DNA of 64,000 nt from Streptococcus cristatus (GCF_008369405.1 NZ_VSJJ01000006.1:1-64000), one strand, 5' to 3'; shown: positions 7,751 to 17,693, counted from the stretch's first letter. Notes: generated by a model from the letters alone, not told the origin. Numbers and translations are program-made.

Positions 7751-8953
7751 ATCACGGTACAAGTAAATTGGAAACATAATCTGAAAATCGCTTGGTTTGG
7801 GAACTTCCTGACAGGTGCTAGCATTTCTCTGGTCACTCCTTTTATGCCCCTTTTTGTGGAGCAGCTAGGAGCGCGTGGTCACGAAGTGGAGTACTATGCT
7901 GGTCTGGGTATTGCCCTTTCGGCTGTTTCTGCGGCCTTTCTATCTCCTGTCTGGGGCAGTCTGGCTGACCGCTATGGCCGTAAGCCGATGATGATTCGGG
8001 CTGCTACGGCTATGGTCTTTACCATGGGCGGCATTGCCTTTGTGCCCAATATTTTCTGGCTCTTAGTCTTGCGCTTTCTAAACGGCGTTTTTGCAGGCTA
8101 TGTGCCCAACAGCACAGCCTTGATTGCTAGTCAGGCTCCTAAGGACAAGACGGGCTATGCATTGGGAACTTTGGCAACAGGTGTTGTTGCTGGCAATCTC
8201 ATGGGTCCTTTGATTGGTGGAGTGATTGCTGAAATTTTTGGTATCCGCAATGTCTTTCTACTGATTGGCTTTTTCTTTCTGATTGCGACTCTGATGACGG
8301 CTGCTTTCATTCGAGAAGATTTTAGGCCAGTCACCAAGGAAGAGGAGATTGGCTTCGGGGAACTCATTCGTCAGATTAGGTATCCCAAGCTCTTGCCTAC
8401 TCTTTTTCTGACTAGTTTTGTTATCCAGTTTGCAGCCCAGTCCATCGGTCCAATTCTCTCCCTTTACATTCGGGAGCTAGGCCAAACGGACAATCTGATT
8501 TTTGTATCTGGCCTGATTGTTTCGAGTATGGGCCTGTCCAGTATGCTGAGTTCGAGTATTTTAGGTCGTATGGGGGATCGCATGGGCAATCATCGCCTGC
8601 TGGTTTTAGCTCAGTTTTATTCCATTATCATTTACCTGCTCTGTGCTCATGCAGGCTCCCCACTCCAACTCGGATTTTATCGATTCTTGTTTGGTTTAGG
8701 AACGGGAGCCTTGGTGCCAGGAGTCAATGCTCTATTGAGTAAAATCACGCCTAAGTTTGGGATTTCTCGAATCTTTAGTTACAACCAGATTTTCTTTTAT
8801 CTGGGTGGTGTCATCGGTCCCATGTCGGGTTCGGCTATTGCAGCGACAGCAGGCTATCATTCAGTCTTTTATGCTACAGCAGGTTTAGTAGCAGTCAGTC
8901 TTCTCATCAACCTTTTTTGTTTTGGAAATTTATTGAAAAAGAAGGAAATCTAG
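7751..8953 (+). CDS. pmrA: MFS multidrug efflux pump PmrA, probable non-standard start
   Basis: A 12-helix major facilitator transporter (drug-proton antiporter group), with the loop motif [14 protein letters not shown] and the second half [12 protein letters not shown]. It corresponds to pneumococcal PmrA, a fluoroquinolone/ethidium exporter. The first ATG (7844) would cut the conserved start: frame 2 upstream reads [15 protein letters not shown] and [11 protein letters not shown], the expected first helix. There is an in-frame stop at 7733 and no ATG, GTG or TTG between. The best candidate is ATC at 7751, 8 bases after GAAAGAAG and giving 400 residues, the usual size. It follows coaE by 4 bases and overlaps rpmG by one. 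Start position is inferred; the rest is clear. Confidence 0.88.
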   Translation: MTVQVNWKHNLKIAWFGNFLTGASISLVTPFMPLFVEQLGARGHEVEYYAGLGIALSAVSAAFLSPVWGSLADRYGRKPMMIRAATAMVFTMGGIAFVPNIFWLLVLRFLNGVFAGYVPNSTALIASQAPKDKTGYALGTLATGVVAGNLMGPLIGGVIAEIFGIRNVFLLIGFFFLIATLMTAAFIREDFRPVTKEEEIGFGELIRQIRYPKLLPTLFLTSFVIQFAAQSIGPILSLYIRELGQTDNLIFVSGLIVSSMGLSSMLSSSILGRMGDRMGNHRLLVLAQFYSIIIYLLCAHAGSPLQLGFYRFLFGLGTGALVPGVNALLSKITPKFGISRIFSYNQIFFYLGGVIGPMSGSAIAATAGYHSVFYATAGLVAVSLLINLFCFGNLLKKKEI

Positions 8954-9102
8954 TGCGCGTTAAAATTCATTTGAAATGTTCCAGTTGTGGCAGTCAGAAC
9001 TACTTGACCAGTAAGAATAGTAAAACTCATCCTGACAAGATTGAGGTATTGAAATACTGTCCCAAGGAAAGAAAAGTAACCTTACATCTTGAATCTAAGT
9101 AG
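8953..9102 (+). CDS. rpmG: 50S ribosomal protein L33
   Basis: A 49-residue L33 beginning at GTG 8953, whose G is the last base of the pmrA stop (TAGTG), giving [19 protein letters not shown]. Three of the four zinc cysteines typical of the C+ form are present (C9, C12, C36); the fourth position is charged (YCPKERK). As I recall, the 49-residue L33 paralogues of Firmicutes often show this pattern. It is a ribosome large-subunit component near the E site. An upstream in-frame ATG at 8917 lies inside pmrA and is not needed. Confidence 0.92.
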   Translation: MRVKIHLKCSSCGSQNYLTSKNSKTHPDKIEVLKYCPKERKVTLHLESK

Positions 9103-9143
9103 ATTTTATGGTAAAATAGAAAGGATTTTAAGGAGTTTTATTT

Positions 9144-9377
9144 ATGTATAGCCTATTATTAAATATTTTAATCATTTTATCAGGTTTTATCGTCATTGCT
9201 ATTTTTATGCAACCAACCAAAAACCAATCTAGTAACGTATTTGATTCTAGTGCCAACGACCTTTTTGAGCGGTCTAAAGCACGTGGATTTGAAGCTGTGA
9301 TGCAGCGTCTGACCGGATTTCTGATCTTTGTCTGGTTGCTGATTGCCTTGATTTTGGCAGTATTATCTAGTAAATAA
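9144..9377 (+). CDS. secG: Protein translocase subunit SecG
   Basis: A 77-residue protein with two transmembrane helices (about residues 4-22 and 55-74) joined by a polar loop, the SecG/Sec61-beta-like accessory of the SecYEG channel. It follows rpmG by 41 bases with ribosome site AAGGAG, and precedes rnr as in other streptococci, where secG-rnr-smpB is a conserved cluster. Confidence 0.92.
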   Translation: MYSLLLNILIILSGFIVIAIFMQPTKNQSSNVFDSSANDLFERSKARGFEAVMQRLTGFLIFVWLLIALILAVLSSK

Positions 9378-9461
9378 AATGGGCTCTGACTATGTCTTGG
9401 CCTTTTTTTAAAGTTTAAAAGGGGACAATATCAAGATCCCCTCATAGTATAGAAAGAAAGT

Positions 9462-11810
9462 ATGAAAGAAGAAATTATAGAATATTTGAAAGAAAGGCAG
9501 CAGGCTAGCGTAGATGAGCTGGCGGCTGCTTTGGGGAAAGAGTCTTCCAAGGATTTTAGTAGCTTGGTCAAGACCATCTCCCAGATGGAAAGAAAGCATC
9601 AGCTTCGCTTTGATGACAAGGGGCGGATTGAGCTTTATGAGAAGAAAAAGCAGGAGCGTCTGACGCTCAAGGGTATTTTTCATGCCCACAAGAATGGCTT
9701 TGGCTTTGTCACCCTGAATGAGGAAGAGGATGACGTCTTTGTCGGCCGTAATGATGTCAATCATGCCATTGATGGCGATACAGTGGAAGTAGTCATTACA
9801 AAGGTGGCAGATCGCATCAAGGGAACATCAGCTGAGGCTAAGATTATCGATATTTTGGAGCACAGCCTGACCACCGCAGTTGGTCAGCTGGTTTTGGATG
9901 AGGAAAAGCCCAAGTATGCCGGCTATATTCGCTCGAAAAATCAGAAGATCAGCCAGCCTATATATGTTAAAAAACCAGCCTTAGTTCTGGATGGTACAGA
10001 GGTCCTCAAGGTAGCGATTGACAAATATCCGACCAAGAAACACGATTTCTTTGTGGCCAGTCTGATTGATGTGGTCGGTCATGTCAATGATCCAGGTATT
10101 GATGTACTGGAAGTGCTGGAGTCCATGGACATAGTCTCCGAGTTTCCAGACAAGGTCTTAGAAGAGGCTGAGCGAGTTCCGGATGCACCTTCAGAGAGTG
10201 ATTTGGAAGGGCGTTTGGACCTGCGCAATGAGATTACCTTCACCATCGATGGAGCGGATGCCAAAGACTTGGACGATGCTGTCCATATCAAGCGCCTGAA
10301 GAATGGCAACTTTGAGCTGGGTGTCCATATTGCGGATGTGTCCTACTATGTCAAGGAAGGTTCTGAGCTGGACAAGGAAGCCCTCAATCGAGCAACTTCT
10401 GTCTATGTGACCGACCGCGTGGTACCCATGCTGCCGGAGCGCCTGTCCAACGGTATCTGCTCCCTCAATCCCAATGTGGATCGGCTGACCCAGTCGGCGA
10501 TCATGGAGATTGATGCCAAGGGGCGCGTGGTCAAGCATACCATCACCCAAACTGTTATCAAAACGACCTTCCGCATGACCTACAGTGATGTCAACGACAT
10601 CATCGCTGGGGACCAGGAAAAGGCTGGGCAGTTCAAGGCCATTGTTCCTAGTATTGACAGCATGGTCCAGCTGCATGAGATTCTGGAAAGCATGCGCTTT
10701 AAACGCGGTGCGCTCAACTTTGACACCAATGAAGCCAAAATTATGGTCAACAAAGAAGGTCGGCCTGTGGATATTGTCCTGCGTCAGCGGGGGATTGCTG
10801 AGCGCATGATTGAGTCCTTTATGCTGGTGGCGAATGAGACGGTGGCTGAGCATTTTGCTAAGTTAAATCTGCCCTTCATCTATCGGATCCACGAGGAGCC
10901 TAAGGCTGAGAAGGTGCAGAAGTTTATCGATTATGCCTCTAGCTTTGGGATTCGGATATACGGGACGGCTAGCTCTATGACTCAGCAGGCTCTGCAGGAT
11001 ATTATGGAGGCGGTCAAAGACCAGCCTTATGAGGATGTCCTGTCCATGATGCTTTTGCGCTCCATGCAGCAGGCTCGCTACTCTGAGCACAATCACGGCC
11101 ACTATGGTCTGGCAGCAGAGTTTTATACGCATTTCACCAGTCCGATTCGCCGCTATCCAGACCTTTTGGTTCATCGGATGGTGCGGGATTATGGCGAATC
11201 TAAGGAAATAGCAGAGCATTTTGAGCAAGTGATTCCAGAGATTGCCAGTCAGTCTTCCAGTCGGGAGCGTCGAGCTATCGAGGCCGAGCGTGAAGTCGAA
11301 GCTATGAAGAAGGCTGAGTACATGGAAGAATTTGTCGGAGAAGAGTTTGACGGCGTGGTTTCAAGCGTGGTTAAGTTTGGACTCTTCGTCGAACTGCCCA
11401 ATACGGTCGAGGGCTTGATTCATGTTACCAACTTGCCAGAGTTTTACAGCTACAATGAGCGGACTATGACTCTGCAAGGAGAAAAGTCTGGTGTGGTCTT
11501 TAAGGTAGGTCAGCAAATTCGCATCAAGCTGGTCCGAGCGGATAAGGCTACGGGCGAGATTGACTTTGAATACCTGCCAAGTGAATTTGACATGGTAGAA
11601 AAAACCAGCAAGACTGGCAGAGGCAAGTCAGGTAGAAAGAAACGCCGTGAGGATGATAAGCGCAGCCATTCTGCCAAAGAAAAAGGCTACAGAGATAAGA
11701 AAGATAAGAAGTCCAAGAAAGGCAAGAGCCAGAAGGCATTTTACAAGGAACTAGTCAAGAAAGGAGCCAAGCATGGCAAAGGGAGAAGGAAAGGTCGTCG
11801 CGCAAAATAA
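9462..11810 (+). CDS. rnr: Ribonuclease R
   Basis: A 782-residue 3'-5' exoribonuclease. Order: N-terminal winged-helix (1-60), cold-shock domains (about 65-220), RNB catalytic domain with the metal-binding aspartates [10 protein letters not shown] (residues 263-272), an S1 RNA-binding domain ([19 protein letters not shown]) and a long Lys/Arg-rich tail from about residue 730. RNase R degrades structured RNA and works with SmpB-tmRNA in clearing non-stop mRNA; the lysine-rich tail is the part known to contact SmpB. The next gene, smpB, begins 38 bases before its stop, so the partners are translated together. Confidence 0.97.
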   Translation: MKEEIIEYLKERQQASVDELAAALGKESSKDFSSLVKTISQMERKHQLRFDDKGRIELYEKKKQERLTLKGIFHAHKNGFGFVTLNEEEDDVFVGRNDVNHAIDGDTVEVVITKVADRIKGTSAEAKIIDILEHSLTTAVGQLVLDEEKPKYAGYIRSKNQKISQPIYVKKPALVLDGTEVLKVAIDKYPTKKHDFFVASLIDVVGHVNDPGIDVLEVLESMDIVSEFPDKVLEEAERVPDAPSESDLEGRLDLRNEITFTIDGADAKDLDDAVHIKRLKNGNFELGVHIADVSYYVKEGSELDKEALNRATSVYVTDRVVPMLPERLSNGICSLNPNVDRLTQSAIMEIDAKGRVVKHTITQTVIKTTFRMTYSDVNDIIAGDQEKAGQFKAIVPSIDSMVQLHEILESMRFKRGALNFDTNEAKIMVNKEGRPVDIVLRQRGIAERMIESFMLVANETVAEHFAKLNLPFIYRIHEEPKAEKVQKFIDYASSFGIRIYGTASSMTQQALQDIMEAVKDQPYEDVLSMMLLRSMQQARYSEHNHGHYGLAAEFYTHFTSPIRRYPDLLVHRMVRDYGESKEIAEHFEQVIPEIASQSSSRERRAIEAEREVEAMKKAEYMEEFVGEEFDGVVSSVVKFGLFVELPNTVEGLIHVTNLPEFYSYNERTMTLQGEKSGVVFKVGQQIRIKLVRADKATGEIDFEYLPSEFDMVEKTSKTGRGKSGRKKRREDDKRSHSAKEKGYRDKKDKKSKKGKSQKAFYKELVKKGAKHGKGRRKGRRAK

Positions 11811-12240
11811 AAAGGCCAGACACGACTACACCATCGTGGATACCATCGAGGCTGGCATGGTGCTGACCGGTACGGAAATCAAGAGCGTCCGAGCTGCTCG
11901 TATCAATCTCAAAGACGGCTTTGCCCAGATCAAGAACGGCGAGGCCTGGCTCAGCAATGTCCATATCGCGCCTTATGAAGAGGGCAATATCTGGAACCAA
12001 GAGCCTGAGCGTCGCAGAAAGCTGCTGCTGCATAAGAAGCAGATCCAAAAGCTGGAGCAGGAGACCAAGGGAACTGGCATGACGCTGGTGCCGCTTAAGG
12101 TCTATCTCAAGGACGGTTATGCCAAGCTCCTCCTGGGCTTAGCCAAAGGGAAGCACGACTATGACAAGCGCGAGTCCATCAAACGCCGCGAGCAAAACCG
12201 CGACATAGCAAGACAGATGAAAAACTTTAATACAAGATGA
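11773..12240 (+). CDS. smpB: SsrA-binding protein SmpB
   Basis: A 155-residue tmRNA-binding protein of normal size. [20 protein letters not shown] and [20 protein letters not shown] are the family core, and the C-terminal [21 protein letters not shown] tail is the part that mimics the anticodon stem in the ribosome. Its start overlaps the 3' end of rnr by 38 bp. It is followed immediately by a terminator, ending the secG-rnr-smpB cluster. The tmRNA gene itself is not in this window. Confidence 0.96.
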   Translation: MAKGEGKVVAQNKKARHDYTIVDTIEAGMVLTGTEIKSVRAARINLKDGFAQIKNGEAWLSNVHIAPYEEGNIWNQEPERRRKLLLHKKQIQKLEQETKGTGMTLVPLKVYLKDGYAKLLLGLAKGKHDYDKRESIKRREQNRDIARQMKNFNTR

Positions 12241-12265
12241 AAGACTGGGCGACCGGTCTTTTTTA
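12241..12265 (+). terminator. Terminator after smpB
   Basis: AAGACTGG pairs with CCGGTCTT (one G-U) around GCGA and ends in T6. It begins just after the smpB stop. Confidence 0.8.
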
Positions 12266-12290
12266 GGTTTCAACTGTGACTTTGGATTTA

Positions 12291-12299
12291 TGGTATAAT
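12291..12299 (+). promoter_or_regulatory. Extended -10 promoter before the paralogue pair
   Basis: TGGTATAAT (-10 at 12294-12299) without a clear -35. It is 117 bases upstream of the first of two membrane-anchored proteins. Confidence 0.5.
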
Positions 12300-12415
12300 G
12301 GGAGGGATGAGTGTTTAGAGTGAATACTTTTGGTTAATGATTAATGAAAAGATGGAGTGACTCTGAAGAATATCAAAATATATGACTAAATGAATTAAAA
12401 TCGGTGGTAAGAAAA

Positions 12416-13399
12416 ATGAAACTCAATAAAAAATTTCTTATATTTTTTGGAGGACTTCTTCTAACTTCAGTAGTTTTCTTGACTTTTTTATTAGGTGAAC
12501 GAAAAAAAGATTATGTAGGAGAACCTGATAGCGATTATATTATTGAAGATATAAAGGTCTTTGATGATAATAAGTTTGTATTCGCTTCTAACAAAAGAAA
12601 TGTGGAATATGGAATATCTTTTCGATACAGTCAAAATTATATAGTAGATTTTTCAAACTATTATCTTCTTGTAGATAGCGATGCTACCTCACCTAAAGTT
12701 GGCAAAGAGGAGTATTTCAAGATAAAGATTTATGATTTACATAATCCGTCTAATGTAGCTAGTAAGGAAGTAAATCTTTATGATTTGATGGAGAAAGAAA
12801 ATACTTATCGGGTAGTACAGTACTATGATCCATTCACAAGGAATGGAAAAGACTATTTGCCAATCTGGATGGTTTCATATGAAAAAGGCAAGGCGGAAAA
12901 AAATAAATACGTTATTTTTTCACTAGATACAGGTAAAATTGAAAAGGAGATGTCAGAAAAAGAAATCAAACAACTTTTGGAGCAAAAGGAAACTAAGGTT
13001 TATTCAAAAGAAACTTTATACGAATCTATGGATTGGGGTAGAGGTGGAATAGGAGAACAGATTAGAAATGAATTATTAAAGTACGGTATAGAGAAGGTTA
13101 CAGGATACTTAGTGCAATCATTTGATAAAGATGATTCTGTAGATGTTTCAGGAACCAACTTCTCTAAGCTATATCCAGAAATTTCAAAAAACATGAAAGA
13201 AATGAATAAAATCTATTTCCGTCCAGAGCAATACAATGAGGAAGAATGGTTTAACGATTTAATCCATTGGTTTGCGCCCGAAGGTCAGGATGTAATGGAA
13301 CTTTATGCCACAGATGAAACAACTGGAGAGAAAACACAGATTCGATCTTTTAATGATTTCAAGCAGTGGGTTGAAACTCATCCACAAAAAGAGAAATAG
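12416..13399 (+). CDS. Membrane-anchored protein of unknown function (first of a pair)
   Basis: A 327-residue protein that I do not recognise. Residues 6-27 form one transmembrane or uncleaved signal segment after a lysine-rich start; the rest is hydrophilic and predicted to be outside. There is no lipobox or LPxTG. I start at ATG 12416, 8 bases after GGTGG; an upstream GTG (12404) adds only four residues. It shares a pattern with the next gene: an ExxLYDLM-like helix, a YLPIWMVSYE strand followed by LDTGKIE, and a C-terminal FNDFKQW helix. Base composition is more A+T-rich than smpB and tehB, which are neighbours in other streptococci, so this looks like an accessory insertion. Confidence 0.75.
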   Translation: MKLNKKFLIFFGGLLLTSVVFLTFLLGERKKDYVGEPDSDYIIEDIKVFDDNKFVFASNKRNVEYGISFRYSQNYIVDFSNYYLLVDSDATSPKVGKEEYFKIKIYDLHNPSNVASKEVNLYDLMEKENTYRVVQYYDPFTRNGKDYLPIWMVSYEKGKAEKNKYVIFSLDTGKIEKEMSEKEIKQLLEQKETKVYSKETLYESMDWGRGGIGEQIRNELLKYGIEKVTGYLVQSFDKDDSVDVSGTNFSKLYPEISKNMKEMNKIYFRPEQYNEEEWFNDLIHWFAPEGQDVMELYATDETTGEKTQIRSFNDFKQWVETHPQKEK

Positions 13400-13424
13400 A
13401 AACAATAAGAAGAAAGGTAAAAAA

Positions 13425-14471
13425 ATGATAAGAAAACTATTGTTAAGTCTTCTTTCTTTAGCGGTCTTGGGACTTGCCATATTTGCTTGGCAGTGTCATT
13501 TAAAACAAGATCAGCTTCAAAAAGCTAAGGAAGAAAGAGAAACTTATGAATCCTTAAATTATTATACAGGAACTTTTACTATTGATGATTATTCTTTTCT
13601 TGAAAATGGTACAGGGGTAGCTGTTCATTGGAAATCAGAAAATCCAGAGGAAGATGCTTTAGTTCGCAAGTATGCTACTCTACCGGCAACCTCAGAGAAT
13701 CCAACGCATGTGACACGTGGTGCGCATAATCCCAACTATATTGTTCGAGAAAATATCAAACTTCCTTCAATGCCGAATATTATTGATAAAAAAAATGAAG
13801 GTAACTATTATACCTTATCCATTTACCATATTAAGAATCAACAGTTAGAAGGTTATAAAGAAGATTTGTATAAATTAGTTTCAGACTATAATTCTCGATA
13901 TTTACCTAGAGGAATAGAGGAAACATTAACTGTCATTGATGGAAATAATTATTTGTCTATTTATGCCTCTGAGTCTGGGGAACATGATAAGTTTCAAACT
14001 CTTTGGTACAATCTTGATACTCGAAAAATTGAATGGGAAGATAATAAGACAGCACAATACCAAAGTCCCACCTTTAATTTTAAACTAAATACGCAACAAT
14101 TTGACGAAAAGTTGGGAAATTTTAAATTTCCTATTACATATCCTTTAGGCGAAGCTGTGGATACAAGTTGGATTCGAAATATCTTGATGGCGCAAACAGA
14201 CCCAAAGGCAGCGGCATTATTGGAAAAAACGAACTCTCAACTTTATATACTTGATAAGAGCGTTAAAGACTATCTAGAGTTTTATAGTCTGTTAGTTCCT
14301 TCGAATACAGACTTATATGAAGGTGTAATTCCAGCAAGTATCAGTAAAGATGGATTGGAACATCCTTTTAACTCTAAAGAGGAATTCAACCAGTTTTATG
14401 ATGAGAGTAAGGATAAGGAATTAATGAAACAAAAACAGAATAAATCCATTTTACAAGAAAGGGTATACTGA
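13425..14471 (+). CDS. Membrane-anchored protein of unknown function (second of a pair)
   Basis: A 348-residue protein with an N-terminal hydrophobic segment (about residues 5-24) and a large outside domain. Start chosen at ATG 13425 because AGAAAGG lies 8 bases upstream; the longer reading frame from 13305 runs inside the previous gene. It appears distantly paralogous to its upstream neighbour: YLSIYASES...LDTRKIEW corresponds to YLPIWMVSYE...LDTGKIE, and both end with a FN(D/S)..F helix. The 25-base gap suggests co-transcription. No enzyme motif is visible. Function unknown; a regulatory or immunity role is possible but unsupported. Confidence 0.75.
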   Translation: MIRKLLLSLLSLAVLGLAIFAWQCHLKQDQLQKAKEERETYESLNYYTGTFTIDDYSFLENGTGVAVHWKSENPEEDALVRKYATLPATSENPTHVTRGAHNPNYIVRENIKLPSMPNIIDKKNEGNYYTLSIYHIKNQQLEGYKEDLYKLVSDYNSRYLPRGIEETLTVIDGNNYLSIYASESGEHDKFQTLWYNLDTRKIEWEDNKTAQYQSPTFNFKLNTQQFDEKLGNFKFPITYPLGEAVDTSWIRNILMAQTDPKAAALLEKTNSQLYILDKSVKDYLEFYSLLVPSNTDLYEGVIPASISKDGLEHPFNSKEEFNQFYDESKDKELMKQKQNKSILQERVY

Positions 14472-14525
14472 TGAGTCGTAAAGAGATAGATGCTGAAAAG
14501 TAAAAGAAAGTAGACTTCCTATATG

Positions 14526-14561
14526 AGAAAGAACTGGCTGATGGACCAGTTCTTTCTTTTT
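14526..14561 (+). terminator. Terminator after the unknown pair
   Basis: AGAAAGAACTGG pairs perfectly with CCAGTTCTTTCT around CTGATGGA, followed by TTT. Confidence 0.8.
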
Positions 14562-14665
14562 GCAGGGAAAGCTGTTCAATTTGCCACTTGTCAAGTCTGT
14601 GCTTTTCGAGTATGATAAAGAAAGTTAAATTATTCGGAGCTTGGCTTTTAGAGAAAGGATTATTT

Positions 14666-15529
14666 ATGACAGAAGAATTGCTAGCTTATAAACGCATGCC
14701 GTTGTGGACGGCTGAGACCATGCCCGAAGCAGTCAAGAAAAGGCACAATACCAAAGAGGGAACCTGGGGTAAAATCACGGTTCTCAAAGGACGACTTAAG
14801 TTTGTTGAGATGTCAGAGGAGGGTGAGGAGTTGGCTGAGCACATCTTTGAGGCTGGTCAGGACAATCCTTTTGCTCAGCCCCAAGCTTGGCATCGGGTCG
14901 AAGCTCTGACGGATGATTTGGAGTGGTATTTGGAATTTTACTGTCGGCCTGAGGATTACTTCCCTAAGAAATACGGCAGCAATCCAGTTCACTCAGAGGT
15001 TTTGGAAGCCATGCAGACGGTCCGGCCAGGACGGGCCTTAGATCTAGGCTGCGGTCAAGGTCGCAATGCCCTCTTTCTGGCCAAGCAGGGCTTTGAAGTA
15101 ACGGCTGTAGATCAGAATGAGCTGGCACTGGAGATCTTACGTAGCATTGTCGAGCAGGAAGATTTGGATCTGCCAGTGGGTACCTACGATATTAACTCAG
15201 CTAGTCTGACCCAGACTTATGATTTGATCGTTTCTACCGTTGTTCTGATGTTCCTGCAGGCGGAGCGGATTCCAGATATTATCCGCAATATGCAAGAGCA
15301 CACAGCGCTTGGTGGCTACAATCTCATCGTCTGTGCCATGGATACAAAAGACTTCCCATGCTCTGTGCCCTTTCCTTTTACTTTTAAGGAAGGTGAGCTT
15401 GCTGAGTATTACAAGGACTGGGAGCTAGTCAAGTATAATGAAAATCCTGGCCACCTCCATCGCCGTGATGAAAACGGCAATCGGATTCAACTCCGCTTTG
15501 CGACTATGCTGGCTAGAAAAGTGAGATAA
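14666..15529 (+). CDS. tehB: SAM-dependent methyltransferase TehB (tellurite resistance)
   Basis: A 287-residue protein from ATG 14666 (AGAAAGGA 8 bases upstream; the frame is open back to 14588 but without a better start). The N-terminal part (about 1-95) is the small DUF1971-like cupin domain found in long TehB proteins. The C-terminal methyltransferase has SAM motif LDLGCGQGRNALFLA near residue 130 and the VTAVDQNELAL strand. TehB methylates tellurite; its normal substrate is unknown. In related streptococci it sits directly after smpB. Confidence 0.9.
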   Translation: MTEELLAYKRMPLWTAETMPEAVKKRHNTKEGTWGKITVLKGRLKFVEMSEEGEELAEHIFEAGQDNPFAQPQAWHRVEALTDDLEWYLEFYCRPEDYFPKKYGSNPVHSEVLEAMQTVRPGRALDLGCGQGRNALFLAKQGFEVTAVDQNELALEILRSIVEQEDLDLPVGTYDINSASLTQTYDLIVSTVVLMFLQAERIPDIIRNMQEHTALGGYNLIVCAMDTKDFPCSVPFPFTFKEGELAEYYKDWELVKYNENPGHLHRRDENGNRIQLRFATMLARKVR

Positions 15530-15620
15530 ATTCTTTAAGCTCAAGTCGGCTCTGCTAAAATCTCTAGTGAATTGCTTATAAATATTTTATAGCAGGATGT
15601 TTTCTGATAAGATAAAAAAT

Positions 15621-15658
15621 AATAGCCTTTCCTCTAAATAAGATGGGGCTATTTTTTG
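15621..15658 (+). terminator. Probable terminator after tehB
   Basis: AATAGCC pairs with GGCTATT across a 19-base loop, then T6. It is about 90 bases after the tehB stop. Confidence 0.6.
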
Positions 15659-15726
15659 TTTATCTGCTCTGATTCGAGAAAAAAGTAGAGGAAATATAGA
15701 TTAGATAAAAAATATACACAATTTTG

Positions 15727-15764
15727 TGTAAACGCTTGCAAAAAGATTAGAAAGAGAGTATACT
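15727..15764 (+). promoter_or_regulatory. Promoter of the dipeptidase gene overlapped by a cre site
   Basis: The promoter has -35 TTGCAA (15736-15741), a 17-base spacer and -10 TATACT (15759-15764). TGTAAACGCTTGCA at 15727-15740 fits the CcpA operator core TGNAANCGNWNNC and covers the -35, a placement expected to repress in good carbon supply. An 86-base leader follows before the gene. Confidence 0.7.
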
Positions 15765-15850
15765 AAAATCGGAATGTTAAGGTATTACGGTTTATGTTGT
15801 TTAGACTGGGAGTTGATTCCAGCCTGCAGATAGTCAAAAGGAGATAGACT

Positions 15851-17563
15851 ATGAAGAAAATACTGCTCAAACTAATGTTCCTTGCGATGTTAGTTGCTCT
15901 CTTACCTATTCATATTGCGCAGGCTTGTTCTGCTTTCATTGTCGGTAAAGACTTGACAGCAGATGGCTCTACACTATTCGGTCGGACAGAAGACTATCCT
16001 TATGCACCTGATGGTGGCCGGCACAATCAAAACTATGTTGTTGTGCCAGCAAAGACCTATAAAGATGGCGATAAGATAGAAGATGAGTCAAATGGCTTTA
16101 CCTATCCGCATTTGGCGAATGAAATGAAATACACAGCTGTCTACGACTCTGATCGTGACAACGGAAGTAACGGAAACTTCGCTGCGCATGGCTTTAATGA
16201 ACTTGGTGTAGCTATGACAGCGACCGTTTCAGCAACACCAAATGATAAAGTGCTAAAAGAAGATCCACTTGTAAAAGATGGTCTTCCAGAAGCATCATTA
16301 GTTGACCTTGCTTTGCCTCGTGCAAAAACAGCACGTGAAGTTATTGAGACAGTTGCGAAAGTTCTGGATGAAAAAGGATCAGCAGAAGGAAATATAATCG
16401 TTGCAGCAGATAAGAATGAGCTATGGTATATGGAAATCCTGTCTGGTCACCAATATGTAGCCATCAAATTCCCAACGAATAAGTATGCTGTCTTTGCGAA
16501 CACTTACTATCTTGGTCACGTTGACTTGAACGATAAGGAAAATGTCATTGCTTCTAAAGATGTGGAAGAAGTAGCTAAAAAAGCAGACAACTATAAGACC
16601 GACAAAGATGGCAACTTTATGATTGCTAAATCTTACGGACCTGATGAATACATGGAACGTAACCGTTCACGGACCTATGCAGGTATCAAGTGGATGGATC
16701 CGCAAGCAAAAGTAAATTATGATGATGAAGCTTTTGATCTCTTGCGCGAACCAACTGATCCAAATAAGAAATACACGGTTCATGATGTGATCGCGGAACA
16801 AAGAAATCGTTTTGAACACTTGCCAGAATATAAAGCAGATGACTTAGTTGAAGTCGGTAAGAAGATCGATGGCAATGTTTACAAATATGCTCTAGGTAAC
16901 GAAAACGTAATCGACGCCCACGTTTATCAAATCAAACCAAACCTGCCAACTGCCTTTGGTGGTGTTATGTGGCTGGGTCTGGCACAAAGTCGCAACACAC
17001 CATATGTGCCATTCTATGGTAATGTAGAAGATACTTACGAAGCTTTCAAGAACCGTTCTACTAAATATGACGGAAAATCTTGGTATTGGACTGTTTGGCA
17101 TATTGACCAAATGGTTATGAAATATCCAGAAATCTTTGGTAACAGCATCCAAGAAAAATGGAAAGAAAAAGAAGCTGAATGGGATAAAGAACAAACCGAA
17201 CGTGATGCCAAATATGCAAACTACACAGATGAACAAGCCAAAGCCGCTGGACCAGAAGTGACGAAGGAAGCCTTGGAACGCTCAGAAAAAATCTTTAAGG
17301 AAATCAAAGCAGTCGAAGCAGAGATGGAAGAAAAGATTAAGAAGGAAAAAGGTAAAGATGCGGATCTGGTTTATGAGGGTTATAACAAAGCAAACTTGTT
17401 AGCAGAATACAAAAATAGCAAGAAAGACGGTCAATCAGAACAATCTGAAACCAAGAAGGGTGATTCTAATCAGTATGGTATGTTACTGATTATCGCTTTG
17501 GTTGTGATTATTCCTGGATTTATTGCATTCAGACGATCTAACAAGAAAAAAGATCAAAACTAA
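15851..17563 (+). CDS. Surface-anchored C69 family dipeptidase
   Basis: A 570-residue N-terminal-nucleophile hydrolase. A signal peptide (1-25, ending IAQA) precedes C26; removing it exposes Cys as the catalytic N-terminal residue of the C69 family (CSAFIVGKDLTADGSTLFGR). The C-terminus has a coiled, charged segment (KEKEAEWDKEQ...EEKIKKEKGK) and a membrane helix (about 541-559) with a basic tail, so the enzyme should stay attached to the outer face of the membrane. There is no LPxTG. Related enzymes cleave dipeptides, so it probably feeds peptide-derived amino acids. A cre over its promoter suggests CcpA control. Confidence 0.88.
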   Translation: MKKILLKLMFLAMLVALLPIHIAQACSAFIVGKDLTADGSTLFGRTEDYPYAPDGGRHNQNYVVVPAKTYKDGDKIEDESNGFTYPHLANEMKYTAVYDSDRDNGSNGNFAAHGFNELGVAMTATVSATPNDKVLKEDPLVKDGLPEASLVDLALPRAKTAREVIETVAKVLDEKGSAEGNIIVAADKNELWYMEILSGHQYVAIKFPTNKYAVFANTYYLGHVDLNDKENVIASKDVEEVAKKADNYKTDKDGNFMIAKSYGPDEYMERNRSRTYAGIKWMDPQAKVNYDDEAFDLLREPTDPNKKYTVHDVIAEQRNRFEHLPEYKADDLVEVGKKIDGNVYKYALGNENVIDAHVYQIKPNLPTAFGGVMWLGLAQSRNTPYVPFYGNVEDTYEAFKNRSTKYDGKSWYWTVWHIDQMVMKYPEIFGNSIQEKWKEKEAEWDKEQTERDAKYANYTDEQAKAAGPEVTKEALERSEKIFKEIKAVEAEMEEKIKKEKGKDADLVYEGYNKANLLAEYKNSKKDGQSEQSETKKGDSNQYGMLLIIALVVIIPGFIAFRRSNKKKDQN

Positions 17564-17574
17564 ATTTTAAACTC

Positions 17575-17604
17575 AAGCCAGAAATGTTGATTTCTGGCTT
17601 TTTT
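17575..17604 (+). terminator. Terminator after the dipeptidase gene
   Basis: AAGCCAGAAAT pairs perfectly with ATTTCTGGCTT, followed by T4-6. Confidence 0.85.
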
Positions 17605-17693
17605 CCTCTCTCAGATAATAAACTTATATCCTAAAATACTTAGTAAGGAGATGAGAATAGAAGATTAGAATTGTCAAAAAACTAGGCTCCATC

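Noticed and set aside
10191..10853. 220-codon open frame on the minus strand
   Set aside because: Antisense to the RNB domain of rnr; composition is a by-product of rnr codon use.
14471..14503. 10-codon frame MSRKEIDAEK directly after the second unknown membrane protein
   Set aside because: Too short, no ribosome site of its own apart from AAAGGG in the preceding gene; may be a remnant.
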